Numbered from the stretch's first letter, positions 23,044 to 32,147 are shown. The stretch is DNA of 49,832 bases from Cytophagaceae bacterium (GCA_025454925.1 JALONM010000022.1:1-49832), one strand, 5' to 3'. Numbers and translations are program-made. Notes: generated by a model from the letters alone, not told the origin.

Positions 23044-26000
23044 TTAAAGTTTGGTCAGGAGGAAGGTGTGCCACTCATCGTTAAACAATACTTTCAGAAT
23101 GTAGAATCCTGGTGAAAGGTCCTTGCCAAGCTCCCAAGAGGAAAGAGAGGAGTGACCATTCCAGCGTACTTTTCCGTTCAGTTCCAGTATTTCGGCATAC
23201 AACGGATCTTGCGACGATTGTTTAAGCTGACAAGACTCCAGGAAGGGATTCGGCGAAACGAATATATCCTTGTTTTCTTTGCTTCTGTAGACCACTTGCA
23301 CGGCAGTCCAATGAGCTGTTCCATCTTTGTCAACTTGTTTTATTCGGTAATAGCCTTTTCCATTCGGTGGGTTTTGATCAATTGCTGAATAAATAGTTTG
23401 GGAATTACTGTTGCCTTGGGCAGGGATAACATCTGGTAATTCATAGAATAACATGCCATCGGTCGAGCGTTCAACCACAAAACGTTCACTGTTCACCTCT
23501 TGCGTAGTTGCCCAATCAAGTCGCACCCAGGCTCCTTGATTGGTAGCCTGGAAATACGCGTAGTCTACAGGAAGAACGCAATTGATCGTACCCGTAACAG
23601 GCACTCGATCACAGGGGCCTGGTTTATTTGAAAATTCCCAATTGTAAAAGTACAGGTACCAATTATTGGTTTGAGTAGTCCAGGACGGAGAGCCACGCAC
23701 AATGCTGAGATACCCAGGTACTGTATATGGGAAATTCGAATTTTCATTATTCATCATCAGCGAACCGGTAGTGCCAACGGCATCCATAAAATATTCCTGT
23801 CCGCTGATATTGGCAGCGAGGTTGAATCCAAGGGCCAACCTTTGTTTTCCGGCAGAGGTAATGTTAAATGTTTTTGAATGTAACACACCCGTTCCTGCTG
23901 GATCCAGCACCCGGATTGTAACAGTCTGCGGACCATCGGTGTATACCGTTATGAAATTCAATTGTAGCGGGCTTGCTACAGTAAATTTTAGTTTGTAGGA
24001 ATAGTCGCTGTTGAACCATACATCTCCGAACGTTGTATCTTTGGGCCCAACCCTATTGGAATAAAAAGATGCATCTTGCACGTAAAAGGTGGTAGTGCTG
24101 CTGAGGTTAGGACTGTAGCTGCTTCCGCTGGCTATGGAAGCGCCTCCAGTAGGTGTGTTGTACCATTGGAAGGATCCTGATCCGGTTACGGAAAGATTAA
24201 GTACTCCAGCTCCACAACGTTCGGCATCTACTGGTACAGCAGCCACAGAACTTACCACTACTTGATCGGAAACAGGCGTACAAGTGCCTCCGGAAACATT
24301 TACCTGATAGGTTCCTGGTGTGTTAACCGGTATTTTACTACCCACCGCTCCTGGTATGGTTATGGAATTTCTTTGCCAAACAAATGTAACGCCTGAGGCT
24401 GAAAGTTGTGTATTCAAGGTGTCGATCATTGGAGAACACAAACTGACATCAGGACCTAAATTGACACTTAAGGCTGCGTTCACCCGCATAGCATCACTCT
24501 TGAAGCACCCTAATGAATCTACTAAAACGGAATAATTTCCTGTGGTTGTAATGGATAGAGTAGGAGTGGTGGCCAGTAATTTTACACCATCCTTAAACCA
24601 GGTAAATGTGCGATTGGGATGAGCTGTTAAGCCGGAAGAAACGATTAGTGGGCTTCCTGTAATACACAAAACAGCATCGGGGCCCAGGTTGGCAGGTAAG
24701 CATGGGCAGGGCACGTAAGAAGTTCCTGGAGATCCTAATTTGCATCCGGCAAACCACGAGGAACTTTGGTTGGGATTCAGACTGCAATCCTGTAATTCCA
24801 GCGTTGCACCGTATCCATCGGCAATAAGCGGCCAAGGTGCAACGTCGTCGTAGGTTATCGTATACACGGCTTCTCCTAACGTGTTATATAGCTCAATGCG
24901 CTCTCCTCCATTGCTTAAGTTGAATCCCAAGGGACCAATGAAATTGCTAACGGTTGGATGTACGGTTTGGAATTTCAATACATTGGATACTAACACCAGA
25001 TATTGTCCTGGTTGGAGGATCGTTCCATTCGGAATCGTATATTCATTGTAGATATTGCTGTCTTTTACTTTCCAACCGGATAAGTTTAAGGGTGCTGTGC
25101 CGGTGTTTTGTAATTCCAGCCAATCGCCGCTGTCGACAGAGGCACTGGAAGAATCGGCATTATAATTTATTTCTGAAACACAAAGCTTGGGAATATTTGT
25201 AGTAGTGCCGAAGTTGGCGGTAATTGTGCCATTGGCGGGAATGTTCATGGTAAGTACTGTATTGGTGGTAGAAGGCAAGCTTAATCCGGAACTCCAGTTT
25301 ACAAATTGATAGCCATCGTTCGGAATTACTTCTATTGTTACGGGTACCCCATTGAAGTAGACGCCTGTCCAGGGTAAAGAGCAAGGTGTGATGGTGTTTA
25401 TGCGAATCCTGCCAGCACCGGCTGGATTTACTTGCAGAGTTACATTCACCTGTCCGGATAATGCAAATTGTGCATTGATTTGTGTTCGAACCTGGGCCGG
25501 TCTTCCATCCATAAACGTTTCTATTCCGCTCACGGCTGTATTCCAGCCGGCAACATTAGCAGAGTTGTGTGGCCAGCGTGTAAAATGTCTGGTCATCTCT
25601 GTGTTTAGTTCGTTTTTGAGGGAGTTTAATACCGACTTGTAATTGTTAGCACTGTAGATCGTATTTATAAGATCTGCATATCGGGAAATAAAATAGTTTC
25701 TAAATGTAGTATTCGTTAATAATTTCTGGAAAAATGGAGAGTGTATGCTACGAGTATCTGTTAGCACTCGATTGAGTTCGTTGGTGGTAGCCGAAGAAAA
25801 ATTAAACAAGCCCAATCCAAAGTCTGTATCATGCAGAATAAATCTCCACTTTCCACCAACAGCTCTGGGTTGCCAGAATTTAATATTGTTGTGAGGCCAG
25901 TCCCAGTTGGTGTGATAGGTTTCGCTTATCAAATAGTCAACATAGTTTTTGATGTCAAGCATATTGTTTTGCAAATTGTCGTAATTCGCAGCAACTGTCA

Positions 26001-28023
26001 TGTTGTTATTGTTTACAAAGTCAACCATCTGAAGGAATTCAGTTGTAGAACCTTTTTTTGGTGTTCCATTAAATTCCCCGTAGTCAATTTCATCGTCGGT
26101 AAGGCCAAAGTTGTTTTCAAAATAGGTGTCGTCTACGCGTTCACGAAGATGATGTACTCCCCAGTATTGTCCATTGATGTAGACTAATACGGGGATGTAA
26201 GCTTCGAAATCACAGTGGTTGTCCACACAGGGCAACATGCTGTTGAGCGTACGTTGGTTAGTAGCGTCTCTCAGATGCGTGTAGTTGAAATCATTGCCTC
26301 CATTTCGTAAAGTAAAACTTTCGAATTGATCCAGTGTGCTTTTTTTGGGTTCGTTGTAAAAGCTGTACTCGAAAGTTTTTTTTCCATATTTATCTCCTGC
26401 CCTGATTTGCATACTTTTCATCTGCAAGGTGCGGGACCATCCTCCCAATATTTTTACTCCTGCATCCTGTTCAAACTGGAAGTTTTTCAATTTGTCGAAA
26501 TATTCGATATGGATTTCTCTTTCCCAGTCTTGCCAAAAATTTCTGCAACGGTAGGGCATATCCGGGCAAGCCGCAACGGTAGCGGCAGTTCCATCGACAT
26601 AAATCCCTGTATTGTTATCAAAGAAATTGGCGGGAGCTGTACTGATGGATACGACCCCCATGGTGGTGTTGTCGTTGATGAAATAGGAATTGGTTTCAAA
26701 ACCGCCTGGAAGAAAATTCGCCAGGAATGCTGCAGCCCTAACTACTCTCGTTGAAGGAATAGAAAGTGGTGCGGTATATACGGCGGAGCTTGCATTCGGT
26801 TTGGTTCCGTCTATAGTATACCGAATCGTAACTCCAGGTGTAATGGAAGACAAGCTTAATGTTTGTGTGCCCGTGTAATACCCGGCAGGGAGGGAAAAAA
26901 CAACCGGATTATTCAAGTATCCAAGGGATGGGGTGGAAGTGCCGTTGCTGGCATTGGGCGTAGCAGGTTGAAGGAATCTCCAGGTAAGACTGCCATTCGG
27001 AAAACGTCCATAGGTGTCGTCTACTTGCAAGCGAGGCACAGCAATACTACTCACCAGTGCGGGTGTAGGAGCGTTGTTGTATAATAAAATGGTTTCACCA
27101 CTTTCTTTGATGGAAAAGTTGGTGTGAAGATTCAGTCCAATGGAAGGCGCCACAAACCATCCTGGAACGGTTTGGTAGTTGATAGCGGCACTGCCAATGC
27201 CTGCGGTGAGGAATGGACGACAGGTCATATCGCTGGAGGCAGCGTCTCTATTATGCACCGAGATGGCCAGGACATTCGGACCGTCCACCAGAATGTTTTT
27301 ATATACAGAGGAGGGAATGATAAACTCATCCGGAGTTCCACCACTGTACATCACCGCCTCACGGTCAGAATCGGCAAACGTGTTGTACGAGGGAGCGCCT
27401 GAAACATTTCCGTTGGCAATCTCAATTCCATTGAGGTAAGCTACAAATCCATCGTCGTAGTCTACATGGAGTATGAGATATTGAATGTCGGCTGCAGAAA
27501 CTAAGTTGAATGTGTGACGTAGGTAAACGACAGAGGCTGGATTGGGTGTTACAATTGTAGCATCGTCGGCATCGCCATATCCTATTCCACCAGGACCCTG
27601 TGCCCAAGCGCCATCAGCAAAGCCCGTCGTGTTCCAATTGGTAGGAGTGCTGGCATTGGGGATCGTAAATCGCCATATATTATTCTCTTTAACAAGAGAT
27701 TCCCAATGGTCAACAAATTCTATTTTGTTTTTTCCTGAAGCATGTATCGTCAGGTATCCATTCGCAGGAATACTAATGTTCGGGAATGTCCACTTAGTCG
27801 GTACAGCGGGATCATCAGAAAGACGATAGCCTTGAAGGTTTACTGGACTTCCGATTGGATTATATAATTCAATCCAATCGTTGAAATCTCCGTCGTTGTC
27901 GGGGAAAACTGAAAAATTGTTGGAGCTCACTTCGTTGATCATTATCTGCTGTGCTTGCACAACAGAAAACGATAGTACACCGATGCTAAGCAACAAGAAG
28001 CAGAGTTTGAGGGCAGATACCAT
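23044..28023 (-). CDS. Large secreted CotH-kinase protein with lamin-tail domains and T9SS signal
   Basis: A 1,659-residue protein. Order of parts: signal peptide (1-24, ending VVQA); lamin-tail domain (about 25-105, INEVSSNNF, DWIELYNP); a beta-sandwich (about 110-275, VDYDDGFVAYLNG); a chitobiase C-terminal-like domain (about 375-450, IRYTIDGTKP); CotH kinase (about 495-860); an InlB B-repeat-like domain (about 862-940, GYQFVNWS); a second lamin-tail domain (about 943-1103); Ig-like segments; and a T9SS type A signal (last ~75, VSPNPFLES). The kinase core has NWDWPHNN (706-713) and HDTDFGLG (731-738), which fit the catalytic Asp and metal-binding Asp of CotH kinases. CotH proteins phosphorylate proteins on Ser. 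The protein should be exported to the cell surface. It lies downstream of the VTC-DUF4956 genes across a 350-base gap. Confidence 0.92.
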   Translation of the reverse strand: MVSALKLCFLLLSIGVLSFSVVQAQQIMINEVSSNNFSVFPDNDGDFNDWIELYNPIGSPVNLQGYRLSDDPAVPTKWTFPNISIPANGYLTIHASGKNKIEFVDHWESLVKENNIWRFTIPNASTPTNWNTTGFADGAWAQGPGGIGYGDADDATIVTPNPASVVYLRHTFNLVSAADIQYLILHVDYDDGFVAYLNGIEIANGNVSGAPSYNTFADSDREAVMYSGGTPDEFIIPSSVYKNILVDGPNVLAISVHNRDAASSDMTCRPFLTAGIGSAAINYQTVPGWFVAPSIGLNLHTNFSIKESGETILLYNNAPTPALVSSIAVPRLQVDDTYGRFPNGSLTWRFLQPATPNASNGTSTPSLGYLNNPVVFSLPAGYYTGTQTLSLSSITPGVTIRYTIDGTKPNASSAVYTAPLSIPSTRVVRAAAFLANFLPGGFETNSYFINDNTTMGVVSISTAPANFFDNNTGIYVDGTAATVAACPDMPYRCRNFWQDWEREIHIEYFDKLKNFQFEQDAGVKILGGWSRTLQMKSMQIRAGDKYGKKTFEYSFYNEPKKSTLDQFESFTLRNGGNDFNYTHLRDATNQRTLNSMLPCVDNHCDFEAYIPVLVYINGQYWGVHHLRERVDDTYFENNFGLTDDEIDYGEFNGTPKKGSTTEFLQMVDFVNNNNMTVAANYDNLQNNMLDIKNYVDYLISETYHTNWDWPHNNIKFWQPRAVGGKWRFILHDTDFGLGLFNFSSATTNELNRVLTDTRSIHSPFFQKLLTNTTFRNYFISRYADLINTIYSANNYKSVLNSLKNELNTEMTRHFTRWPHNSANVAGWNTAVSGIETFMDGRPAQVRTQINAQFALSGQVNVTLQVNPAGAGRIRINTITPCSLPWTGVYFNGVPVTIEVIPNDGYQFVNWSSGLSLPSTTNTVLTMNIPANGTITANFGTTTNIPKLCVSEINYNADSSSASVDSGDWLELQNTGTAPLNLSGWKVKDSNIYNEYTIPNGTILQPGQYLVLVSNVLKFQTVHPTVSNFIGPLGFNLSNGGERIELYNTLGEAVYTITYDDVAPWPLIADGYGATLELQDCSLNPNQSSSWFAGCKLGSPGTSYVPCPCLPANLGPDAVLCITGSPLIVSSGLTAHPNRTFTWFKDGVKLLATTPTLSITTTGNYSVLVDSLGCFKSDAMRVNAALSVNLGPDVSLCSPMIDTLNTQLSASGVTFVWQRNSITIPGAVGSKIPVNTPGTYQVNVSGGTCTPVSDQVVVSSVAAVPVDAERCGAGVLNLSVTGSGSFQWYNTPTGGASIASGSSYSPNLSSTTTFYVQDASFYSNRVGPKDTTFGDVWFNSDYSYKLKFTVASPLQLNFITVYTDGPQTVTIRVLDPAGTGVLHSKTFNITSAGKQRLALGFNLAANISGQEYFMDAVGTTGSLMMNNENSNFPYTVPGYLSIVRGSPSWTTQTNNWYLYFYNWEFSNKPGPCDRVPVTGTINCVLPVDYAYFQATNQGAWVRLDWATTQEVNSERFVVERSTDGMLFYELPDVIPAQGNSNSQTIYSAIDQNPPNGKGYYRIKQVDKDGTAHWTAVQVVYRSKENKDIFVSPNPFLESCQLKQSSQDPLYAEILELNGKVRWNGHSSLSSWELGKDLSPGFYILKVLFNDEWHTFLLTKL

Positions 28024-28372
28024 GATGCTTTAGTTTATCGTTAGAGTTTTGGGGAAATGCTTTTTTCTTATAAGTTGTTGTTAGAATGCATAACACATAG
28101 ATCCGTAGAAGTAGGAAGAACTAGCACTTTGGTAAAGAAGTGATTTAGTATATGGGATTTGTTAGATAGTACTGCTGAAAAATCCCATAATAAATGGAAG
28201 GAGGGTGGCTGCCAATGCAGAATTTGCAGGTAACTGAAAGGGCCTTTATGATAGAACCGAAAGCGCACAGGGAATGGTGCGAGGTATCGGTAGTTTTTCA
28301 GTAGGGACAATAAGAAAGCTATATGCCTTTGCATGATGTTTGGGGGAATACTACGTGATTACTTTTTTTTCT
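28024..28372. other. Intergenic gap between DUF2490 and CotH genes, with hairpin
   Basis: No gene is visible. A 10-bp perfect inverted repeat, TATGGGATTT (28151-28160) with AAATCCCATA (28180-28189), has a 19-base loop. It may be a leader structure of CotH or a weak operon-internal terminator. No TAnnTTTG box was found on the minus strand here, so CotH may depend partly on read-through. Confidence 0.4.
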
Positions 28373-29041
28373 CTATATCGTCAGATTAAAGGTGATACCA
28401 TAAATGTGATCTACAGAAAGACTCATCAGAAGTGCTTTCTGGAAAGTATAGTAAAATCCAATGGATTTTTTTTTGTCTATTTCGTAATCAATCCCTCCTG
28501 TTACACGGATTCTTGTGAGTCCCCGTTGGGCTGCATTGATTCTGTAGAAAAATTCGTTAGCAATACTGGGCACGGTTCTTTTGTTCCACTTGGGTTGTAT
28601 TTTCCATCGAAACCGTATCGTTTTCCTCACTTGATTCCAGTCTGCTTCGCGTCTGTAAGCGCCTATTTGTTCTTGATATCTGAGCCTCGCAATAAAAGTA
28701 ACCTTGGGTAGTATTTTCTTTTTAAAATTGAGATCGATAAATCCTCTGCTGAAGCCCATCATTTGATGGCGCACATTCCTGTTCCAACCTTTTCTAAAAT
28801 TCACTGAAGCACTGAATGGACCTTTGAATTTATATTGAGCTGAAAAGTCAGTAAAGAAACTATTAAAGTCGCCGAAGTTTTGATTGATGCGAATATTGGG
28901 AGAGGCAGCCAAGGAGAATTTTTTGGTGATTTTTTTCTCTAAGGTGAACTCTGCCCATAACGAAGCATCTTGTGTATTTTGAGCATTAGCAGTACACACA
29001 CAAGATAGAATCAAAAAAAAGGGTATAAGTTTTTTAAGCAT
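28373..29041 (-). CDS. DUF2490 family outer-membrane-type protein
   Basis: A 222-residue protein with a clean signal peptide (MLKKLIPFFLILSCVCTANAQ). An in-frame ATG at 29083 would put 14 residues ahead of it, so 29041 is the better start. The mature part alternates short amphipathic strands (SLWAEFTLEKKI, YKFKGPFSASVNFRKGWNRN, FIARLRYQEQ, YYTFQKALL) and ends in hydrophobic residues with an aromatic-rich last strand, GITFNLTI. This is the pattern of DUF2490, predicted small beta-barrels of the Bacteroidota outer membrane. Its start overlaps the end of the DUF4956 gene by 8 bases, implying coupled expression. Exact function is unknown; in this context it might be the outer-membrane partner of the polyphosphate genes. 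Confidence 0.85.
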   Translation of the reverse strand: MLKKLIPFFLILSCVCTANAQNTQDASLWAEFTLEKKITKKFSLAASPNIRINQNFGDFNSFFTDFSAQYKFKGPFSASVNFRKGWNRNVRHQMMGFSRGFIDLNFKKKILPKVTFIARLRYQEQIGAYRREADWNQVRKTIRFRWKIQPKWNKRTVPSIANEFFYRINAAQRGLTRIRVTGGIDYEIDKKKSIGFYYTFQKALLMSLSVDHIYGITFNLTI

Positions 29042-29774
29042 AGTAGTGTATCTCAAGTTGGGCTGCATCCCGAAGGAAATCAATCTTCACGATACTTACT
29101 TTGTAAATATTTAGTCCTGTTCTGTTTTTCAGGTCAGCAATTAACTCCGCATTGCGTTCAGGTTTAATCATTTCAATGTTTTCATACAATACATTTTTTG
29201 AGAATTGTCTTTTGAATAGAATGTTCCCGTCAAGTAAAAATGTGAATGCCACCACGATAAAGTAGATTACACCCAACACGAGATAATCCAGTTGTATAGC
29301 GCCAATAAGGCCGATGGCGATTACAATAAACAAGTAGGTCATATCTTTTGGCGAAATTCCCTCGGTGCGATAGCGTAGCATCGAGAATACGGCAAAGAGT
29401 CCAAAGGCTGCTCCCATCGACATTTTGATGTGATTCAAGGCAAATGTTAGTACAAAGATGACTATGTTGAAAATTACAAAAGTGAAGAGTATTTCTCTTT
29501 TTTGATAATTGGGGTAATAGATAAAGCCAATGATCATAAGGATGGCTAAGATATTCATCCCAAAACTGATAAAGAAATTGGAGTTGAGTTGGATCGTTTC
29601 TTCTTTGTCTTTGTCTTTGTCTTTGTTTTTATTTTTCTTTTTCTTTTTGTCGTCGTCTTCGTCATCAGCCAATTGAGCTATTTCGCTCCCGAAATCAGCA
29701 TGGGATGATTGAGAATAGGATTGAAAACTCAATGCAAAAAAGAGGAGTATGAAAATTTTATGAAGAATGTTCAT
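29034..29774 (-). CDS. DUF4956 polytopic membrane protein
   Basis: A 246-residue protein. Residues 1-22 look like a signal peptide or first membrane segment. Residues 36-59 are a striking Asp/Glu-Lys tract (ADDEDDDKKKKK, then KDKDKD). About four or five membrane helices lie between about 66 and 180. The family signature AFGLFAVFSMLRYRTEGISP sits in the middle. A soluble C-terminal domain of about 60 residues (ENIEMIKPERNAELIADLKN) follows. DUF4956 genes are often found next to VTC-type polyphosphate polymerase and CotH genes, as here (from memory of the families). The start overlaps the VTC stop by 17 bases. I infer a membrane anchor or channel for the VTC protein. Confidence 0.9.
   Translation of the reverse strand: MNILHKIFILLFFALSFQSYSQSSHADFGSEIAQLADDEDDDKKKKKNKNKDKDKDKEETIQLNSNFFISFGMNILAILMIIGFIYYPNYQKREILFTFVIFNIVIFVLTFALNHIKMSMGAAFGLFAVFSMLRYRTEGISPKDMTYLFIVIAIGLIGAIQLDYLVLGVIYFIVVAFTFLLDGNILFKRQFSKNVLYENIEMIKPERNAELIADLKNRTGLNIYKVSIVKIDFLRDAAQLEIHYYA
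29598..29669 (-). repeat. Acidic/lysine tract with hexanucleotide repeat
   Basis: This segment of the DUF4956 gene encodes residues 36-59. It contains an imperfect 6-base repeat (minus strand GACAAA, 29604-29627) giving Lys-Asp pairs, preceded by KKKKK and DDEDDD. Changes in copy number keep the frame, so length variation rather than on/off switching is expected. Confidence 0.7.
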
Positions 29775-30534
29775 GCTTTAATTTATTTAGGGACAGTAGA
29801 ACAGGTTTAAAGTTGTTGTGTTTTATTTCTGGATGAAGGCTGGAAATGCCTAAGCAATATTTACTTAAAGAGCCCTGACGAATGCCAATTTGCTTAGCTG
29901 CTTTAGTGAAAGGCGAAGGCATAAATTTGGCTTGCTTTAATTCGGCAATTACTACGAATCCATAGTCGGCTTGCTGATTGTTCCAGTCGAAGCGAAGTTG
30001 TAAGTCTATGGTAAGACGTTCTTTAAAGTCTTTGCTTACCAGTGTCATGCGTGAATAGTATACCCAAAGTTTAGCCAAAAGTTCACGTGCTTCAAATGGA
30101 GTTTTTTTCTGAATAAATGCTTGTGTTTCTGCAGTTCCATCCAAAGAGTCCAAAATATTGGCAGTAGTAATCCGCTCTTTTTTTGTTCGACCTTTGTTGT
30201 TTTTGAATTTAACCTCCAGGAAAGTGATGTTGGATTCCAGGTATTTTCTTGATCGGATTTTGTAGCGATTCAGTCCTTTGCTTTGGTGTCGCTGAAATAG
30301 ACGAAAATCATCGGTGTCGTAATATAAAGTGGCGTATTTGCTGAGACGCGCGCCGTTTACCTCTAATAGGTAATAATCGGGTTGCAACAATTCCAGCAAG
30401 GGAACCAGTTGTCGTGTATGAAATAAAAACTTGGTATCTGTGCGATCCATGAGTTTTACCGAATCCATTTGATTCAGGTCTATAGGCGAAAAGGTCCTTA
30501 AGACATCGTCAAGAGTTCCGGCTGCGCTCATCAT
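29758..30534 (-). CDS. VTC-domain polyphosphate polymerase
   Basis: A 258-residue soluble protein made of one VTC domain, the triphosphate-tunnel fold of the yeast vacuolar transporter chaperone catalytic subunit, which makes polyphosphate from ATP. Charged residues expected to line the tunnel are visible: K35 (DRTDTKF), YYDTDDF at 71-77, R90/K92/R94 (NRYKIRSRKY), E107 and K109 (FLEVKFKNNKGR), R162, R173 and D177 (ERLTIDLQLRF), E198 and K200 (VIAELKQ), K225 (SKYCLGI). No SPX or membrane part is fused; the next gene encodes a membrane protein instead. It shares one base with the upstream stop codon (TGATG) and overlaps the next gene by 17 bases. Two ATGs in a row open the frame. Confidence 0.92.
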   Translation of the reverse strand: MMSAAGTLDDVLRTFSPIDLNQMDSVKLMDRTDTKFLFHTRQLVPLLELLQPDYYLLEVNGARLSKYATLYYDTDDFRLFQRHQSKGLNRYKIRSRKYLESNITFLEVKFKNNKGRTKKERITTANILDSLDGTAETQAFIQKKTPFEARELLAKLWVYYSRMTLVSKDFKERLTIDLQLRFDWNNQQADYGFVVIAELKQAKFMPSPFTKAAKQIGIRQGSLSKYCLGISSLHPEIKHNNFKPVLLSLNKLKHEHSS

Positions 30535-31094
30535 CAGAATGTATATTGATAGGATTTCTTGGAAATCAGTTTACCTTTCCCATCAAAGGTTTGCTTCTCT
30601 TTTTTTAAACCCTTGTTGTCGTAGGTATACACCGATTTTTCCAGGACCTTGCCTGCTGCATCGTAGATGATTTCACTGCTTTTTTCGCCAAGGGCATTGT
30701 AGGAGGTAATTTCTTTTTTTACCAATGAGCCTTTTCCATCAAAGGTATGCTCTTCTGTTTTATTATTGGAGGAGTCATACTTGCGTGTTATTTTCTTTTT
30801 CAGGGATCCGTCAGAATCAAATACATTTTGTTCTACGATGTCATTATTTTTATTGTATTTGTACGTTTTTCTCTTTTCCAGTTTGCCATTTGTATATTCC
30901 TCTTCTTCCAGCAAATTTCCGGAGGCATCGAATTTATGAATCGTTTTTTTTGTTTCCTCTTCTCCATCCTCGCTTTCAACACTGGAGGTCGTGATTGATT
31001 TGATTTTATATTTTTTTACATCCTTTTCACTTTGCGCTGACACATTCCAGTGCAAGGAAATTCCGAATAACAGCAGGTATAACAATGGTTTCAT
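30534..31094 (-). CDS. Secreted YD/Rhs-like short-repeat protein
   Basis: A 186-residue protein with a signal peptide (MKPLLYLLLFGISLHWNVSA). The mature part is very rich in Lys and Glu. From about residue 50 it has five or six repeats of about 23 residues following KYDxxGNxxExxxYDxxGKLxxK (for example KFDASGNLLEEE, TFDGKGSLVKKE, TFDGKGKLISKK). This resembles YD/Rhs or MORN-type beta repeats, which bind carbohydrate or serve as scaffolds. It starts 3 bases after the lipoprotein stop and shares one base with the VTC start, so it belongs to the same operon. Function unknown; the basic repeats could bind an anionic polymer such as polyphosphate, which is speculation. Confidence 0.75.
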   Translation of the reverse strand: MKPLLYLLLFGISLHWNVSAQSEKDVKKYKIKSITTSSVESEDGEEETKKTIHKFDASGNLLEEEEYTNGKLEKRKTYKYNKNNDIVEQNVFDSDGSLKKKITRKYDSSNNKTEEHTFDGKGSLVKKEITSYNALGEKSSEIIYDAAGKVLEKSVYTYDNKGLKKEKQTFDGKGKLISKKSYQYTF

Positions 31095-31097
31095 GAC

Positions 31098-32123
31098 CTA
31101 GTCGTAAATAGTAATTTTAGGAACCGATACATTACTGTTATTAACAATAACGCTTCTCTTTTTTGCTATGGGGAATACAGACACCAACAGTTCATCGTCC
31201 GAATAGGCGTATACCTCGTAGGTACCATTCGGTACCCAGAATTGATAATTACCATTGTAAGTGGTGCGCGTACGGTCTCCAAATATGGTATCCGTTCCAT
31301 ACACAATATACACATCAATGTCTCCTGCGGGCTCCGCAGTAGTAATCGGAATACCAAAATTATCAATTTCAATAATTTCAATATTGCCTGTAATTGCGAA
31401 GAGTTTATTGTCCTCAAGTTTCACTACCAGATCGGGCATGGTTAGTCCAGATCCAGCGATGGTGGTGTCTTTAGAGATGATTACATCGTCGCCGTTTACA
31501 TCGCCTTGGAAGTTTTTATACTTGGTATATATTTTATAATTGCCACTTGGTAATGCGTTAAATTCGTATTCCCCATTGGTGTTGGTTGATACTTTTTCTA
31601 TGGCAGATGGATTTGCGAGGTTAACAGCAAAAACGTCGTGATCGGCAACATAGGCTTCGCTATTGATGGTCCTTCGGTCTAGGCCAATGTATTGGGCTTT
31701 AATTTTTCCTCGAATCCGGAAGAGCTTGCGTTCCTCTTCCACGATGCGAAGATCTTCCAGCTCTTTATCACCGGAAATCGTTACTTCCACAGAAACCGCA
31801 ACCTCGCCAGACGATGAAATACCAGCGGTGTCTTTGGAGTAGGTGAAGATGGTGTACGTTCCTTTGCGTAGAAAATTGAATTCGAACGATCCGTCGGCGC
31901 TGGTTGAAATTTTATCGCCATAACTATCGGCATCTCCATAAATGATAAATACGTCATGATCAGCCAGGTACCCTTCACCTGTTTTAAACGCCATATTTTC
32001 GTCGTAAAACAACGCGTATACTTTACCTTTGATGGAAAATTTGCCACCACGGCCTTCCTCTTTTTTACAACCTAAGACAAGGAGTAATAGAGGAATAAGG
32101 GAAAAATATAGACTTTTTCTCAC
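31098..32123 (-). CDS. Lipoprotein with three beta-sandwich repeats
   Basis: From the GTG at 32123 the product has 341 residues and begins as a lipoprotein signal (RKSLYFSLIPLLLLVLGC, Cys19 as lipid site). A TTG codon at 32150 in the same frame lies inside the promoter -7 box and cannot be the start. The mature part has three copies of a domain of about 100 residues. Each opens with FxIxGK(V/I), has a central DHDVFIIYG / DHDVFAVNL / DIDVYIVYG strand, and ends with FEFNFLRKGTYTIFTY-like strands. The last part resembles carboxypeptidase-regulatory-like (transthyretin-fold) domains. It is the first gene of the operon that leads to the VTC and DUF4956 genes, and should be anchored to the periplasmic face of a membrane or the surface. 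Confidence 0.8.
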   Translation of the reverse strand: MRKSLYFSLIPLLLLVLGCKKEEGRGGKFSIKGKVYALFYDENMAFKTGEGYLADHDVFIIYGDADSYGDKISTSADGSFEFNFLRKGTYTIFTYSKDTAGISSSGEVAVSVEVTISGDKELEDLRIVEEERKLFRIRGKIKAQYIGLDRRTINSEAYVADHDVFAVNLANPSAIEKVSTNTNGEYEFNALPSGNYKIYTKYKNFQGDVNGDDVIISKDTTIAGSGLTMPDLVVKLEDNKLFAITGNIEIIEIDNFGIPITTAEPAGDIDVYIVYGTDTIFGDRTRTTYNGNYQFWVPNGTYEVYAYSDDELLVSVFPIAKKRSVIVNNSNVSVPKITIYD

Positions 32124-32147
32124 AATAAGTTGTAGTATTTGGATATA

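Noticed and set aside
28068-28334. 88-codon minus-strand frame between the DUF2490 and CotH genes
   Set aside because: Low-quality composition, spans an inverted repeat, and has no signal or family features.
29604-29627. Hexanucleotide repeat as a phase-variation switch
   Set aside because: The unit is 6 bases, so gain or loss keeps the reading frame and cannot switch the gene off.
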